Shown piece after piece: positions 49,946 through 59,448 of a DNA stretch of 63,252 nt. Origin of the DNA: an uncultured Bacteroidales bacterium (GTDB lineage Bacteria; Bacteroidota; Bacteroidia; Bacteroidales; Paludibacteraceae); assembly GCA_937916355.1 (NCBI GenBank), contig CALFTM010000072.1, positions 1-63,252 of the forward strand, in the 5' to 3' direction. The stretch's first letter is position 1. The number at the start of each line of letters is the position of its first letter. The notes under the pieces are model-generated. The model did not search any database. It had not been told where the DNA came from and saw only the letters and a list, made by a program, of their open reading frames with translations. The position numbers and the translations under genes are program-made.

Positions 49946-51124
49946 ATGGCAAAAGAATTAGAATTGAAGTATGGGTGCAACCCTAATCAGAAACCTTCTC
50001 GCATTTTCATGCACGATGGTTCTGAGTTGCCTATCCAAGTGTTGAATGGCCGTCCGGGTTACATCAATTTCTTGGATGCTTTCAATAGTTGGCAGTTGGT
50101 TAAAGAGTTGAAAGAGGCTACAGGATTGCCTGCAGCGACATCTTTCAAACATGTGAGTCCTGCCGGTGCAGCTGTTGCAGTGGAATTGTCTGACACATTG
50201 AAGAAAATTTATTTCGTCGATGATGTGAAGCTCTCTCCTTTGGCGACTGCGTATGCTCGTGCGAGAGGTGCAGACCGTATGTCTTCTTATGGAGATTTCA
50301 TCGCATTGTCAGAAGTTTGTGACGAGGAGACTGCAATTCTCATCAATCGTGAGGTTTCTGATGGTGTAATCGCTCCGGGTTATACTGATAAGGCGTTGGA
50401 GATCTTGAAGAACAAGAGAAAAGGCACTTACAATGTGATTCAGATTGATCCTACATTTAAACCAGACCCAATTGAGAGGAAACAGGTGTATGGTATCACT
50501 TTTGAACAAGGAAGAAACGAGATAAAGTTGGACGAGTCTCTTTTTCAAGAGTTTCCGACCCAAAAGAAATCTTTCGATGAGGCAGCGAAACGAGATCTTC
50601 TCATCGCTCTCATCACATTGAAATATACTCAATCCAATTCGGTTTGTTATGCGAAAGACGGACAGGCCATCGGTATCGGTGCAGGACAACAGTCTCGTAT
50701 CCACTGTACTCGTCTTGCTGGAAATAAGGCGGACATCTGGTTCCTACGCCAACATCCGAAGGTGATGAACTTGCCGTTTAAAGAGGGTATCCGTCGTGCG
50801 GATCGTGACAACACCATCGATGTCTATATTTCTGATGATTATATGGACGTTTTGGCTGATGGTATTTGGGAGCAGTTCTTTACGGAAAAGCCAGAGCCTA
50901 TTTCTCGTGAGGAGAAAAAAGAGTGGTTGACCAAGTTGGATAACGTCTCTTTGGGATCTGATGCGTTCTTCCCTTTTGGTGATAATATCGAGCGCGCTCA
51001 TAAGAGTGGAGTGAAGTTTATCGCACAGCCGGGAGGTTCTGTTCGTGATGATCATGTTATTGACACTTGCGACAAGTATGGTATCACAATGACCTTTACA
51101 GGTGTAAGATTGTTCCACCATTAA
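49946..51124 (+). CDS. Phosphoribosylaminoimidazolecarboxamide formyltransferase, stand-alone
   Basis: Transfers a formyl group from 10-formyl-THF to AICAR in purine synthesis. It is 392 residues and matches only the transformylase half of PurH: LKYGCNPNQKPS at the start, SFKHVSPAGAAV with the catalytic Lys-His pair, YGDFIALSE, GIGAGQQSRIHCTRLAG, SDAFFPFGDNIERAHKSG and IAQPGGSVRDDHVI. The N-terminal IMP cyclohydrolase domain is absent, so the last step must be encoded elsewhere. Stand-alone forms are known in Bacteroidota. A strong terminator follows. Confidence 0.93.
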   Translation: MAKELELKYGCNPNQKPSRIFMHDGSELPIQVLNGRPGYINFLDAFNSWQLVKELKEATGLPAATSFKHVSPAGAAVAVELSDTLKKIYFVDDVKLSPLATAYARARGADRMSSYGDFIALSEVCDEETAILINREVSDGVIAPGYTDKALEILKNKRKGTYNVIQIDPTFKPDPIERKQVYGITFEQGRNEIKLDESLFQEFPTQKKSFDEAAKRDLLIALITLKYTQSNSVCYAKDGQAIGIGAGQQSRIHCTRLAGNKADIWFLRQHPKVMNLPFKEGIRRADRDNTIDVYISDDYMDVLADGIWEQFFTEKPEPISREEKKEWLTKLDNVSLGSDAFFPFGDNIERAHKSGVKFIAQPGGSVRDDHVIDTCDKYGITMTFTGVRLFHH

Positions 51125-51145
51125 TATTGTAACGAAAAATAGAGA

Positions 51146-51184
51146 GTGGTGACATCTCCCGTTGGGGATGTTACCGCTTTTTTT
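51146..51184 (+). terminator. Terminator after the AICAR transformylase gene
   Basis: GTGGTGACATC (51146-51156) pairs with GATGTTACCGC (51167-51177), with G-U pairs, and inner CCC/GGG. It is followed by seven T. It overlaps the longest possible start of the polymerase gene and so argues for a later start. Confidence 0.82.
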
Positions 51185-51197
51185 CTCAATGAATGTT

Positions 51198-52709
51198 ATG
51201 TCTGCGATTATCCGTTCATATATTGCCATTGATTTGAAGTCGTTCTACGCCTCTGTGGAGTGTGTGGAGCGGGGACTGAATGCGATGACTACTAATTTGG
51301 TGGTGGCGGATGAGAGTCGGACAGACAAAACTATCTGTTTGGCGGTTACTCCCTCATTGAAATCATTCGGCATCCCCGGTCGGGCTCGACTTTTTGAGGT
51401 GCGTCAGAAGGTGCGGGAAGTTAATTATGCAAGACGTGTTGCTTGTGGAGGACGATTCATCGGAAAATCTTATTTGGAAGAAGAGCTTACAGCCCATCCT
51501 GATTATGAGGTGGATTTTCTGATTGCTCCTCCTCGTATGGCTCATTATATCGAATATAGCACCCGTATCTACAAAATCTATTTGAAGTATGTCTCCGAGG
51601 AGGATATTCATGTCTATTCCATTGATGAGGTTTTTATGGATGTTACCAATTACCTGAAAACATACAAGATGAGCGCACATCAGTTGGCGATGAAGATGAT
51701 TCAGGACGTGCTTCGTGAAACTGGTATCACGGCGACAGCGGGGATTGGTAGTAATATGTATTTGTGTAAAGTGGCGATGGATATTGTGGCGAAAAAAATG
51801 CCTGCGGATAGTGATGGGGTGCGCATCGCCGAATTGGATGAGAAGTCGTATCGTAGATTGTTGTGGAATCATCAGCCGCTGACCGATTTTTGGAGAGTCG
51901 GACGTGGGATTGCGAAGAAGTTGCGATTGTATGGAATTGATACGATGGGGGAATTGGCACGATGTTCTGTGGAGAACGAGGAGTTGCTTTATAAATTGTT
52001 TGGTGTCAATGCGGAGTTGTTGATTGATCATGCGTGGGGATGGGAGCCTTGTACGATCAAGGATGTGAAGTCCTACCATCCGGAAAACCACTCCCTAAGT
52101 TCGGGACAGGTGTTGCATTGTGCGTATGATAATGCTAAGGCGAGGGTTGTTGTGCAAGAGATGGCGGATGCAATGGCCTCAAGTCTTTTAGAAAAACGTT
52201 TGATGACGGATCAGCTCGTTTTGAGTGTCGGGTATGATACGGAGAGTTTGAAAAACGACGAAGTGCGGTCTCACTATCAAGGAGAGATGGTTGCCGACTA
52301 TTATGGGAGGGTAGTCCCAAAACCATCAAGCGGTTCGGTCACATTGTCGTCGCACACCTCCTCATTGAAGATTATAACGGCAGCGGTTTTGGCGTTGTTT
52401 GAAAAAAATGTAGATCCGAAGTTGTTGGTTCGAAGGATAAATCTTTCTGCCAATCATGTCTTGCCAGAGGCATATTTGTTGAGAAAAAGAAAAGAACCCG
52501 TACAATTGGATCTTTTCTCCGATTATGATGCTTTGCAAAAAGAAGAAGAGGCGGAGGCCGAAGCGTTGGAAAAAGAACGAAGAATGCAGTTGGCGTTGCT
52601 TTCCATCAAACAGAAGTATGGTAAAAATTCGATCCTCAGAGGACTCAATCTGAAAGATGGAGCGACCGCCAAAGATCGCAATGAGCAGATTGGAGGACAT
52701 AAAGCATAA
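51198..52709 (+). CDS. Y-family DNA polymerase (UmuC/DinB-like, Clostridia-type)
   Basis: Error-prone translesion polymerase. ATG 51198 (MSAIIRSYIAIDLKSF, 503 residues) is chosen; ATG 51189 is possible, and earlier starts lie inside the terminator stem. Catalytic motifs are AIDLKSFYASVECV near residue 9 and HVYSIDEVFMDV with the SIDE acids. GIGSNMYLCKVAMDIVAKKM, the helix-hairpin-helix region and a little-finger domain follow. The C-terminal tail (SIKQKYGKNSILRGLNL, QIGGHKA) is like polymerases common in Clostridia. A nine-base gap leads to a small partner gene. No LexA site was recognised. Confidence 0.88.
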   Translation: MSAIIRSYIAIDLKSFYASVECVERGLNAMTTNLVVADESRTDKTICLAVTPSLKSFGIPGRARLFEVRQKVREVNYARRVACGGRFIGKSYLEEELTAHPDYEVDFLIAPPRMAHYIEYSTRIYKIYLKYVSEEDIHVYSIDEVFMDVTNYLKTYKMSAHQLAMKMIQDVLRETGITATAGIGSNMYLCKVAMDIVAKKMPADSDGVRIAELDEKSYRRLLWNHQPLTDFWRVGRGIAKKLRLYGIDTMGELARCSVENEELLYKLFGVNAELLIDHAWGWEPCTIKDVKSYHPENHSLSSGQVLHCAYDNAKARVVVQEMADAMASSLLEKRLMTDQLVLSVGYDTESLKNDEVRSHYQGEMVADYYGRVVPKPSSGSVTLSSHTSSLKIITAAVLALFEKNVDPKLLVRRINLSANHVLPEAYLLRKRKEPVQLDLFSDYDALQKEEEAEAEALEKERRMQLALLSIKQKYGKNSILRGLNLKDGATAKDRNEQIGGHKA

Positions 52710-52718
52710 AAAAACAAT

Positions 52719-52970
52719 ATGGAAGATTTGGATGAAAATAAAAAAGAGGTATTGACGGAGTCTGAAATACTTTATGCGGACATCATTGATATGCCACATC
52801 ATAATTCCGCCCGTCATCGTCGAATGCCGATGGAGAAGCGCGCCGCACAATTTTCTTCATTTGCAGCCTTGTCGGGACATGAGGATGCTATAAAAGACAC
52901 TGCAGAGAAGAATATTTTGGAGGTTGAAACCAACCATGACAATGATGATTTCTACGACAATATGATTTGA
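52719..52970 (+). CDS. Small RAAQFxxFAAL protein, partner of the Y-family polymerase
   Basis: An 83-residue acidic protein of unknown function. The core DMPHHNSARHRRMPMEKRA followed by AQFSSFAALSGHEDAIKDTA is very like small proteins encoded beside Y-family polymerases in Clostridia (pattern RAAQFAPFAALTG). It may play the part that YolD plays for UvrX-type polymerases in Bacillus (inference). It starts nine bases after the polymerase stop, so it is co-transcribed. It converges with the DUF3089 gene with only 14 bases between stops. Confidence 0.72.
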   Translation: MEDLDENKKEVLTESEILYADIIDMPHHNSARHRRMPMEKRAAQFSSFAALSGHEDAIKDTAEKNILEVETNHDNDDFYDNMI

Positions 52971-52984
52971 ATTGCCTCTTTCGT

Positions 52985-53893
52985 TCAGAGAAGTCCGGCT
53001 CGTTTGCGCATATTTTCTTTTATGTTTTCCGCAAATAGCCAAGAATCTGCGAAATGGAGATTGCCCAAGGGGAATGGGCGTTTAATCTCTTCTATAAAGC
53101 AGACGTGCGGATCCACATCAGGGCAAACCAGCATGTGGTTTTGGATGTGCGCACTGGTGTAGTGAGGGGTTGTCTCGTACCCACCTTTCTTTTTGTTGAA
53201 ACGGACAATCCCTTTGTGGAGTGATGCGTCTGCCACACTTCCGTCGCACTTCCAGTTGAGAGGATTGATGCAGACTGCGGTTTTTTCAAAAAGAGGTGAG
53301 ACAGCATCGAGGGAGACCACCGAGTTAAAAGAGATGACCGAATGCAAGTCGAGTTCTCCGCAAGCTGGTTTCAGTCGTACCGGATATTTGTCAAGTTCGT
53401 TTTGGGTGATTTGGTATCCGATTAGGTATGCTGCGACCATCTGTTGGTGTTGCTCCTCTGTCATGCCATACTTCAGCAATTCCAGCAGCATGTAAGACCC
53501 TTGGCTGTGTCCTAAGAGGATGAACCTACGTCCGCCATTCAGGTGTTTCATGTAGTATTGGAAAGCGTCCCGGATGTCGTTGATGGATAGTTTCGCTCTT
53601 TTGTTCATTTGTGTCCTGCTCATTTCAAACACCTTTGTCGTCATTTGTCGGTAGAACGGAGCGAAAAAATTAAAATCCCCTGCAGCGTAGACCTTCTTGT
53701 TGTAATTTTGGTTTTTCATGGCAGTCTTTCTTATGCCCTCCTTCCAGATGTCTGTGTATGAGTGGACGTTCTTCTTGTTTTTCAGGGGAGTACTGTTCAC
53801 TGTTGGGTAGACATAAAAAATATCCACCTCTTTCCCTATGAACTGGCTTTCCGGTTCAAACCAGAATGTATTATCAGCATAATCTACTTGCAT
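52985..53893 (-). CDS. DUF3089 family alpha/beta-hydrolase
   Basis: A 302-residue protein starting at ATG 53893 (MQVDYADNTFWFEPES); the open frame upstream passes through the promoter and is not coding. VDIFYVYPTVNST and LGHSQGSYMLLELLKYG (nucleophile Ser in GHSQG) place it in DUF3089, a group of alpha/beta-hydrolases whose substrates are unknown. Later AYLIGYQI and ICINPLNWKCDGS are typical. No signal peptide is seen at this start. Confidence 0.83.
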   Translation of the reverse strand: MQVDYADNTFWFEPESQFIGKEVDIFYVYPTVNSTPLKNKKNVHSYTDIWKEGIRKTAMKNQNYNKKVYAAGDFNFFAPFYRQMTTKVFEMSRTQMNKRAKLSINDIRDAFQYYMKHLNGGRRFILLGHSQGSYMLLELLKYGMTEEQHQQMVAAYLIGYQITQNELDKYPVRLKPACGELDLHSVISFNSVVSLDAVSPLFEKTAVCINPLNWKCDGSVADASLHKGIVRFNKKKGGYETTPHYTSAHIQNHMLVCPDVDPHVCFIEEIKRPFPLGNLHFADSWLFAENIKENMRKRAGLL

Positions 53894-53905
53894 GTTCTTT
53901 TTTTG

Positions 53906-53913
53906 CAAAGGTA
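53906..53913 (-). promoter_or_regulatory. Promoter -7 box of the DUF3089 gene
   Basis: TACCTTTG on the minus strand only 12 bases before ATG 53893, so the transcript has a very short leader. Confidence 0.65.
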
Positions 53914-54096
53914 GGAAAAAGTCTGGTGATTTGTGTCGAAGAGAAATACTGAAAATGGATTGAATTGTTAAAAATGTTTTTTTGTCATTCTTTAATCCCC
54001 AGTTGCTTATTAGTATAATATTCTCTGAAAATGATTCAATAAAAAAATCCATTCCATACAATTCAAAAAAAATTAGTAAAACAAAGAAAAAACTAT

Positions 54097-54104
54097 TACC
54101 TTTG
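54097..54104 (+). promoter_or_regulatory. prs promoter -7 box
   Basis: TACCTTTG with a weak TTAG 20 bases upstream (54073-54076), 49 bases before prs. Confidence 0.65.
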
Positions 54105-54153
54105 CAAAGTTGAATTTTTCACAAGGTAGTTTTATTCTTTAATCAAAAATTAA

Positions 54154-55095
54154 ATGGACAATCAACATCCTTTTTCAGTCTTTGCAGGGTCAAGTACAAA
54201 ATATTTGGCGGAAGAGATTTGTAAGTGTTTAGGTTGCGAATTGGGTAACATCAATTTGCAGAAATTCGCAGATGGCGAGTTCGGTGTCTCTTATGAAGAG
54301 TCGGTTCGTGGTCGCTATGTCTTTTTGGTTCAATCAACTATGCCGACAGCAGATAACTTGATGGAGTTGTTGTTGATGGTTGATGCGGCAAAGAGAGCGT
54401 CTGCTTACAAGATCGTTGCTGTTATCCCTTATTTCGGTTGGGCACGCCAAGATCGTAAAGATAAACCGCGCGTGGCTATCGGTGCAAAATTGGTGGCGGA
54501 TATGTTGACGGCCGCAGGTATCGACCGTTTGATTACCATGGATTTGCACGCTGATCAAATCCAAGGATTTTTTGATATTCCTGTGGATCATTTGTATGCT
54601 TCTACAGTGTTCCTACCTCATATCCAATCTTTGAACTTGGAGAATCTTGTTATCGCTTCTCCTGATGTGGGTGGTTCAAAAAGAGCTAATTCTTACTCTA
54701 AATATTTGGGTTGTCCGATGGTGCTTTGCCATAAGAGCCGCGAAAAGGCTAACGTGGTGAGCGAAATGACTATCATCGGTGATGTGAAGGATAAAAACGT
54801 GATCATCTTAGATGATATGGTCGACACTGCAGGTACGTTGACCAAGGCTGCCGGTATCATGTCCAACGCTGGTGCGAAGTCTGTTCGTGCAGTCGTAACT
54901 CACGCCGTAATGTCAGACCCGGCAAGCTCTCGTGTGGACGATTCAAGCTTGGAGGAGATCATCTTCACAAATTCTATCCCGTTCCATAAGAGTTGCAAAA
55001 AGGCGCATGTGCTTTCGGTCGCACCTCTTTTTGCGGATACTATCCAACGTGTGATCGATAATCGCTCTATTAGCGAGAATTATCTTACTAAATAA
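54154..55095 (+). CDS. prs: Ribose-phosphate pyrophosphokinase (PRPP synthetase)
   Basis: Makes PRPP from ribose 5-phosphate and ATP for purine, pyrimidine, histidine and NAD synthesis, pathways also present here as hisG, AICAR transformylase and nadE. It is 313 residues. Motifs are FAGSSTKYLAEEI, FADGEFGVSYEESVRG, FGWARQDRKDKPR, DLHADQIQGFFDIPVDHL and the PRPP loop IILDDMVDTAGTL. It is monocistronic with promoter and terminator. Confidence 0.97.
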   Translation: MDNQHPFSVFAGSSTKYLAEEICKCLGCELGNINLQKFADGEFGVSYEESVRGRYVFLVQSTMPTADNLMELLLMVDAAKRASAYKIVAVIPYFGWARQDRKDKPRVAIGAKLVADMLTAAGIDRLITMDLHADQIQGFFDIPVDHLYASTVFLPHIQSLNLENLVIASPDVGGSKRANSYSKYLGCPMVLCHKSREKANVVSEMTIIGDVKDKNVIILDDMVDTAGTLTKAAGIMSNAGAKSVRAVVTHAVMSDPASSRVDDSSLEEIIFTNSIPFHKSCKKAHVLSVAPLFADTIQRVIDNRSISENYLTK

Positions 55096-55114
55096 TTTGT
55101 ATTAACATAATGAT

Positions 55115-55165
55115 GGGACTGAAGACGGTGGTTTTTGTACCACTTGTTTTTCAGTCCCTTTTTTT
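55115..55165 (+). terminator. prs terminator
   Basis: GGGACTGAA (55115-55123) pairs with TTCAGTCCC (55150-55158), with an inner TGGT/ACCA stem, then seven T. Confidence 0.85.
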
Positions 55166-55189
55166 CCTGTTTTTTAATCTTCCCTAAAT

Positions 55190-58135
55190 ATGTTCGCATT
55201 GCTTCTTGTTGATCATCCTGTTTGGAATAATTTGTTACGTCCTGTGATTTTAGATGGGGGAGGTGCGAATGCTTATCCTCTACTGACCTATTTGGATGGG
55301 AAGTCAAAAGAACTTGAAACGCTTGGTGAGGAGTGTAGAAAAATTGTCTCGATCTATGAATGTACAAGCGAGGAACATATCTTGAGGGCTTTTGTGAGGG
55401 AAAAACTGAATAAGACTGAATTTCGTAAAAAGTTCTCACCTTCTTTCCCTAATTATGAAATAATTGTCTCTGCGGTAGAAAATGCCAATTATAAAATGGC
55501 AGCAATGGCAGTGGAGCATCGAATCCCGGTCTTTAAAAAAGATTTGAATTATCAAAAGGTTTACCTCTCTGATGAGGTGGCGTTGCCGCTCTCTTTGTTG
55601 CAAGTGAACCCTTTTTTCAGTTTGTCAGGTGGACAATTGCAATATTCTCTTCACTTGCGTGATGGAAATCGTCAATCTGAGATTCCTTTGCTGAAAAAGG
55701 ATTCTGATTTAAGGGTGCTTTCTCGTCAGCCTGCCTGCGTCGTGATTTACAATAAGTTGTATATAATGGAGTCGACGGGCTTGAAGAAGATCTCTGCTTT
55801 TTTTGATAAAAAGAGTGTGTCGGTTCCAGCCTCAAGTCTTTTCACTTATATGAAGACTTTTGTTTGGAAGACTTTAAGGGAGGAAGAACGTGTGGAGGTG
55901 GAAGGTTTTTCTGTTGTTCGCATCGAAGAAGCTCCTCGTCCGGTTCTTTTGTTGAAAAAAAAATGGGATGGCACTTTTTTAGTGATGCTTCAGTTCGCTT
56001 ACGGTGATAAGATGGCAGAAGAGGACTCTCCAGAGCGGCGGTTCGTAACTCTGAACGATGTCGATGGAAATTTTCGTTTTGATGTTCGGGAGAGGAATTT
56101 TGAAAAAGAAAGGGAGTTTGTCCATTTGTTGGAGGAACTTGGGTTGCAGGCGGAAAACAGAGGGTGGGTTTTAGGAAACACCACCGAACAATTTGCTTTG
56201 ATCGATTTCCTTGTTCGGAATAGGGAGGCGTTGGATGGTGTGGAGATAATACAAGACCAGTCGAAAGAAGTTTTCGTGTTGGAGCCTGTGGAATCGTTCG
56301 TTTCCGTGGAAGAGGAGGGGATGGATTGGTTCGAACTTAAAGGCATGGTGAAGGTTGGAGAGTTTGAAATTCAATTTTCAAAATTACGCAACCATATTGT
56401 TTCTGGAGAAAGAATCTATGAGATGGAGGACGGGAGGATGGTTTTGCTCCCAGAGGAGTTGTTTGCTCAATATGGAGAGTTGCTCCGTCGTTCAGAAAAG
56501 GGAGACCGTATGCTGGTGCGTCGTTCTCTGATGGGTATTATGACCGACCATTTTGCCTCTCCTCGGAATTTACAGCATTCCCTGATGGACTTAGAAGAAC
56601 TTCCCAAAGGAGTTAATGCAGAGTTGCGCGATTACCAGAAAGTGGGATACTCATGGCTGGTGAAATTGTATCAGAAAAACTTCGGAGGGTGTATGGCAGA
56701 TGATATGGGACTGGGAAAGACATTGCAGTTTCTCACCTTTTTTCGTCGTATTTACCCTTATAAGGAGACTGAAACCACCAAGTCTAAAAGTACAGATTGG
56801 TGTTATACGACTAATCAGCCGTCCCTTTTTGATCAAGTCGGAATCGGAAATGAGACGGAGAAGGCGATTTGTGTTCAACCTGCAGATGAGGTGAAGCCCG
56901 CCACATTGGTGGTTTTGCCTACCTCCCTGTTGTTTAACTGGGTGAATGAGAAAAACAAATTTGTTCCGTCGTTGACCCATTATGTTCATGCAGGAGAAAA
57001 AAGAGTCCAGTCTCCACAAGTAGGGAAGATTTTCGCTCATTACAACCTCATTTTTACGACGTATGGAATATTACGGAAAGATGTGGAGTATTTGAAGAAT
57101 TACAAATTTGAGTGTGTCGTTTTTGATGAGAGCCAAAATTTGAAAAATCCCGGTTCTCAAATTTACAAATCGGCACTGCAGCTGGAAGCCTCCCATTTTT
57201 ACTGTGTGACCGGGACTCCCATCGAAAATGGCATGATGGACTTATGGGCGCAGATGAACCTTGTGAACAGGGACATTTTAGGCTCTGCCAATTATTTCCA
57301 TAAATACTTTGAATTGCCGATCCAAAAGGGCGAAAACACCAAGCAGGAGTCTCTTATGCGAAAAATAATAAATCCGTTCATTCTTCGTCGCACAAAACAT
57401 GAGGTTGAGAGTCAGTTGCCGGAGAAATATCAAATGGAGGTTTTCTGTGAAATGAACGAAGAGCATAGGAAGGTCTATGAAACCCAGAAGTCGGCTGTTC
57501 GGAACACCCTGATGGATGAAATTATGCGTTTGGGGAAACCCCATGAAATGACATTGGCGTTGTCCTCACTTACGATGTTGCGCCAGCTTTCCAACCATGT
57601 CTCTTTGGTGGATGAGACACAAGACATTCCATCCTCAAAAGTGGAGGAGGTTTTGCGACGGTTAGAGAGTTTGAAAGATGGCGGACATAAAGTTTTGATA
57701 TTCTCCAGTTTTGTGAGATTTTTGGAAGTCATAGAAAAAGAGTTGAAAGAGCGGTCGTTCCGCTACTCGAAAATAGTCGGTACGACAAAGGACAGAGACG
57801 TACAAGTGTCCAGATTCCAAGAAGATGATTCGATCTCCTTCTTTCTGGTTTCGCTAAAAGCCGGAGGAGTTGGTTTGAACCTGACGGCGGCAGATTATGT
57901 TTTTTTGATCGACCCGTGGTGGAATCCTGCGGCGGAACTGCAGGCGGAAGACCGAGCGCATCGCATCGGCCAGACGAAGAGCGTCTTTGTCTACCGCTTT
58001 ATTATGAAAGATACCATAGAAGAAAAAGTATTGATATTGCAGAATAAAAAACGAGCAATTGCCAATTCTTTCCTCCGTAACAACAATCCGTTCGACTCGT
58101 TAGACAAATCTGAGTGGGAAGATTTGTTTAAATGA
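55190..58135 (+). CDS. SNF2-family DNA/RNA helicase (HepA/Rad54-like)
   Basis: A 981-residue SF2 ATPase that moves on double-stranded DNA to remodel protein-DNA complexes. The first ~450 residues are family-specific and less conserved. The helicase core starts near residue 475 with LRDYQKVGYSWLVKL, then Walker A ADDMGLGKTLQ, VVLPTSLLFNW and motif II FDESQN (DESQ in place of DEAH). TGTPIENGMMDLW follows. The C-terminal lobe has VSLKAGGVGLNLT, DPWWNPAAE and EDRAHRIGQTK. A loop insert (KETETTKSKSTDW to KAICVQPADE) interrupts the region after Walker A. The role in vivo is unknown. Confidence 0.92.
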   Translation: MFALLLVDHPVWNNLLRPVILDGGGANAYPLLTYLDGKSKELETLGEECRKIVSIYECTSEEHILRAFVREKLNKTEFRKKFSPSFPNYEIIVSAVENANYKMAAMAVEHRIPVFKKDLNYQKVYLSDEVALPLSLLQVNPFFSLSGGQLQYSLHLRDGNRQSEIPLLKKDSDLRVLSRQPACVVIYNKLYIMESTGLKKISAFFDKKSVSVPASSLFTYMKTFVWKTLREEERVEVEGFSVVRIEEAPRPVLLLKKKWDGTFLVMLQFAYGDKMAEEDSPERRFVTLNDVDGNFRFDVRERNFEKEREFVHLLEELGLQAENRGWVLGNTTEQFALIDFLVRNREALDGVEIIQDQSKEVFVLEPVESFVSVEEEGMDWFELKGMVKVGEFEIQFSKLRNHIVSGERIYEMEDGRMVLLPEELFAQYGELLRRSEKGDRMLVRRSLMGIMTDHFASPRNLQHSLMDLEELPKGVNAELRDYQKVGYSWLVKLYQKNFGGCMADDMGLGKTLQFLTFFRRIYPYKETETTKSKSTDWCYTTNQPSLFDQVGIGNETEKAICVQPADEVKPATLVVLPTSLLFNWVNEKNKFVPSLTHYVHAGEKRVQSPQVGKIFAHYNLIFTTYGILRKDVEYLKNYKFECVVFDESQNLKNPGSQIYKSALQLEASHFYCVTGTPIENGMMDLWAQMNLVNRDILGSANYFHKYFELPIQKGENTKQESLMRKIINPFILRRTKHEVESQLPEKYQMEVFCEMNEEHRKVYETQKSAVRNTLMDEIMRLGKPHEMTLALSSLTMLRQLSNHVSLVDETQDIPSSKVEEVLRRLESLKDGGHKVLIFSSFVRFLEVIEKELKERSFRYSKIVGTTKDRDVQVSRFQEDDSISFFLVSLKAGGVGLNLTAADYVFLIDPWWNPAAELQAEDRAHRIGQTKSVFVYRFIMKDTIEEKVLILQNKKRAIANSFLRNNNPFDSLDKSEWEDLFK

Positions 58136-58154
58136 AAAAAAAAGCCTACCTTTG
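58123..58154 (+). promoter_or_regulatory. rplY promoter
   Basis: TTTG (58123-58126), 20 bases, TACCTTTG (58147-58154): a consensus promoter overlapping the helicase 3' end. The leader is about 85 bases. Confidence 0.8.
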
Positions 58155-58246
58155 CACCGCTTTTTTAGAAAAATGTTCAAAAGAAAGTGTGATGGGAAAT
58201 TAAGGCCATTACGAACAAAATGTAAAAACTTAATTTTGAGTAACAC

Positions 58247-58825
58247 ATGAAGACTTATGATTTGAAAGGTGAATTGAGAAGTCAAGAAGCCTTAGGAAAG
58301 AAGGGCGTTCGCTCTGTCAGAACAAACGGAAACATTCCAGCTGTATTGTATGGTGGTGCAGAGAATGTAAATTTCCAAGTTTCTTTGTCAGATGTTCGCA
58401 AGTTGATCTACACACCAGAGATTTTCTTGGTGAATTTGACTATTGACGGAAAGGCTCACAAGGCGATTTTGAAGGAACTTCAATTTCATCCAGTGAAAGA
58501 TTCTATTCTTCACATTGATTTCTTGGAGGTTTTTGATGACAAGGACATTGTGATGGAAGTTCCAGTTAAATTGGAAGGATTGGCAGAGGGTGTACGTTTG
58601 GGAGGTAAGTTGAGCCAAGAGCTTCGTAAATTGAAGGTTAAGGGTAACTACAAGAACATTCCTGAATTGTTGTCTGTGAATGTAGAGAACCTCGGATTAG
58701 GAAAGACTATCCAAGTTGGTGCGCTTTCTTTCGAGAACCTAACTATCTTGAACAGTGCAAACAACGTTGTTGCAGCAGTTAAGTTGACAAGAGCAGCACG
58801 TGGTGCAGCCGCAGCTAAGAAGTAA
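58247..58825 (+). CDS. rplY: 50S ribosomal protein L25/general stress protein Ctc
   Basis: Binds 5S rRNA. At 192 residues it is the long CTC form: the N-terminal L25 domain (LRSQEALGKKGVRSVRTNGNIPAVLYG; residues ~8-95 in full, with HIDFLEV at its end) plus a C-terminal TL5 beta domain (IVMEVPVKLEGLAEGVRLGG). It ends in a short Ala/Lys tail. pth begins one base after its stop, as in many bacteria, so the pair is co-translated. Confidence 0.95.
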   Translation: MKTYDLKGELRSQEALGKKGVRSVRTNGNIPAVLYGGAENVNFQVSLSDVRKLIYTPEIFLVNLTIDGKAHKAILKELQFHPVKDSILHIDFLEVFDDKDIVMEVPVKLEGLAEGVRLGGKLSQELRKLKVKGNYKNIPELLSVNVENLGLGKTIQVGALSFENLTILNSANNVVAAVKLTRAARGAAAAKK

Positions 58826-58826
58826 T

Positions 58827-59393
58827 ATGAAATATCTGATTGTGGGTTTGGGGAATATTGGCGCAGAGTATGCGAATACCCGACACAACATAGGATTTAA
58901 AGTGTTGGACGCTTTTGCGAAGGCGTCCAACCTTGTTTTTGACGAACACACCCGTTATGGGGCGACCGTCTCTGGACGGGTGAAAAATGCTCAGGTGGTC
59001 TTGCTGAAGCCCTCCACTTACATGAACCTCAGCGGAGACGCTGTCCGGTATTGGCTCACAAAGGAGAATATCCCGGTGGAGAATTTGTTGATTGTAGTGG
59101 ATGACCTGTCCATCCCTTTTGGTTCGCTTCGTATGAAAGGAAATGGAAGTGCTGGTGGACATAATGGTTTGAAGAGCGTTGAGGCTCGGACGGGAACTTC
59201 CAAGTATGCCCGTTTGAAATTTGGAATTGGAAGCGATTTCCCTAAAGGTGCGCAAGTCGATTATGTCTTGGGTGAGTGGACTTCAGAGGAGTCTGCTGCT
59301 TTAGAGGAGCGTATCCCCGTGGCTGTCGAGATGGTTAAGAATTTTTGTCTCGCCGGTTTGCAGGATACGATGAACCGATTCAATAATAAGTAG
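58827..59393 (+). CDS. pth: Peptidyl-tRNA hydrolase
   Basis: Releases tRNA from peptidyl-tRNAs dropped by the ribosome. ATG 58827 (MKYLIVGLGNIGAEYANTRH) gives 188 residues with the normal Pth start. The catalytic His20 is in NTRHNIGF. PSTYMNLSGDAV, VVDDLSIPFGSLRMK and GSAGGHNGLKS complete the set. It lies one base after rplY and 55 bases before gltX. Confidence 0.96.
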   Translation: MKYLIVGLGNIGAEYANTRHNIGFKVLDAFAKASNLVFDEHTRYGATVSGRVKNAQVVLLKPSTYMNLSGDAVRYWLTKENIPVENLLIVVDDLSIPFGSLRMKGNGSAGGHNGLKSVEARTGTSKYARLKFGIGSDFPKGAQVDYVLGEWTSEESAALEERIPVAVEMVKNFCLAGLQDTMNRFNNK

Positions 59394-59448
59394 GAAATTT
59401 TGAAGGAGGTTTAGTATGCCTTCTATATTAATATATAACAAAGAAACA

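Noticed and set aside
51363..52091. Open frame of 242 codons antisense to the Y-family polymerase gene
   Set aside because: It shadows conserved polymerase codons and lacks a promoter box or recognisable domain.
54097..54137. Operator formed by TACCTT/AAGGTA around the prs -7 box
   Set aside because: The inverted repeat is only 6 bp and includes the -7 consensus, so chance is likely.
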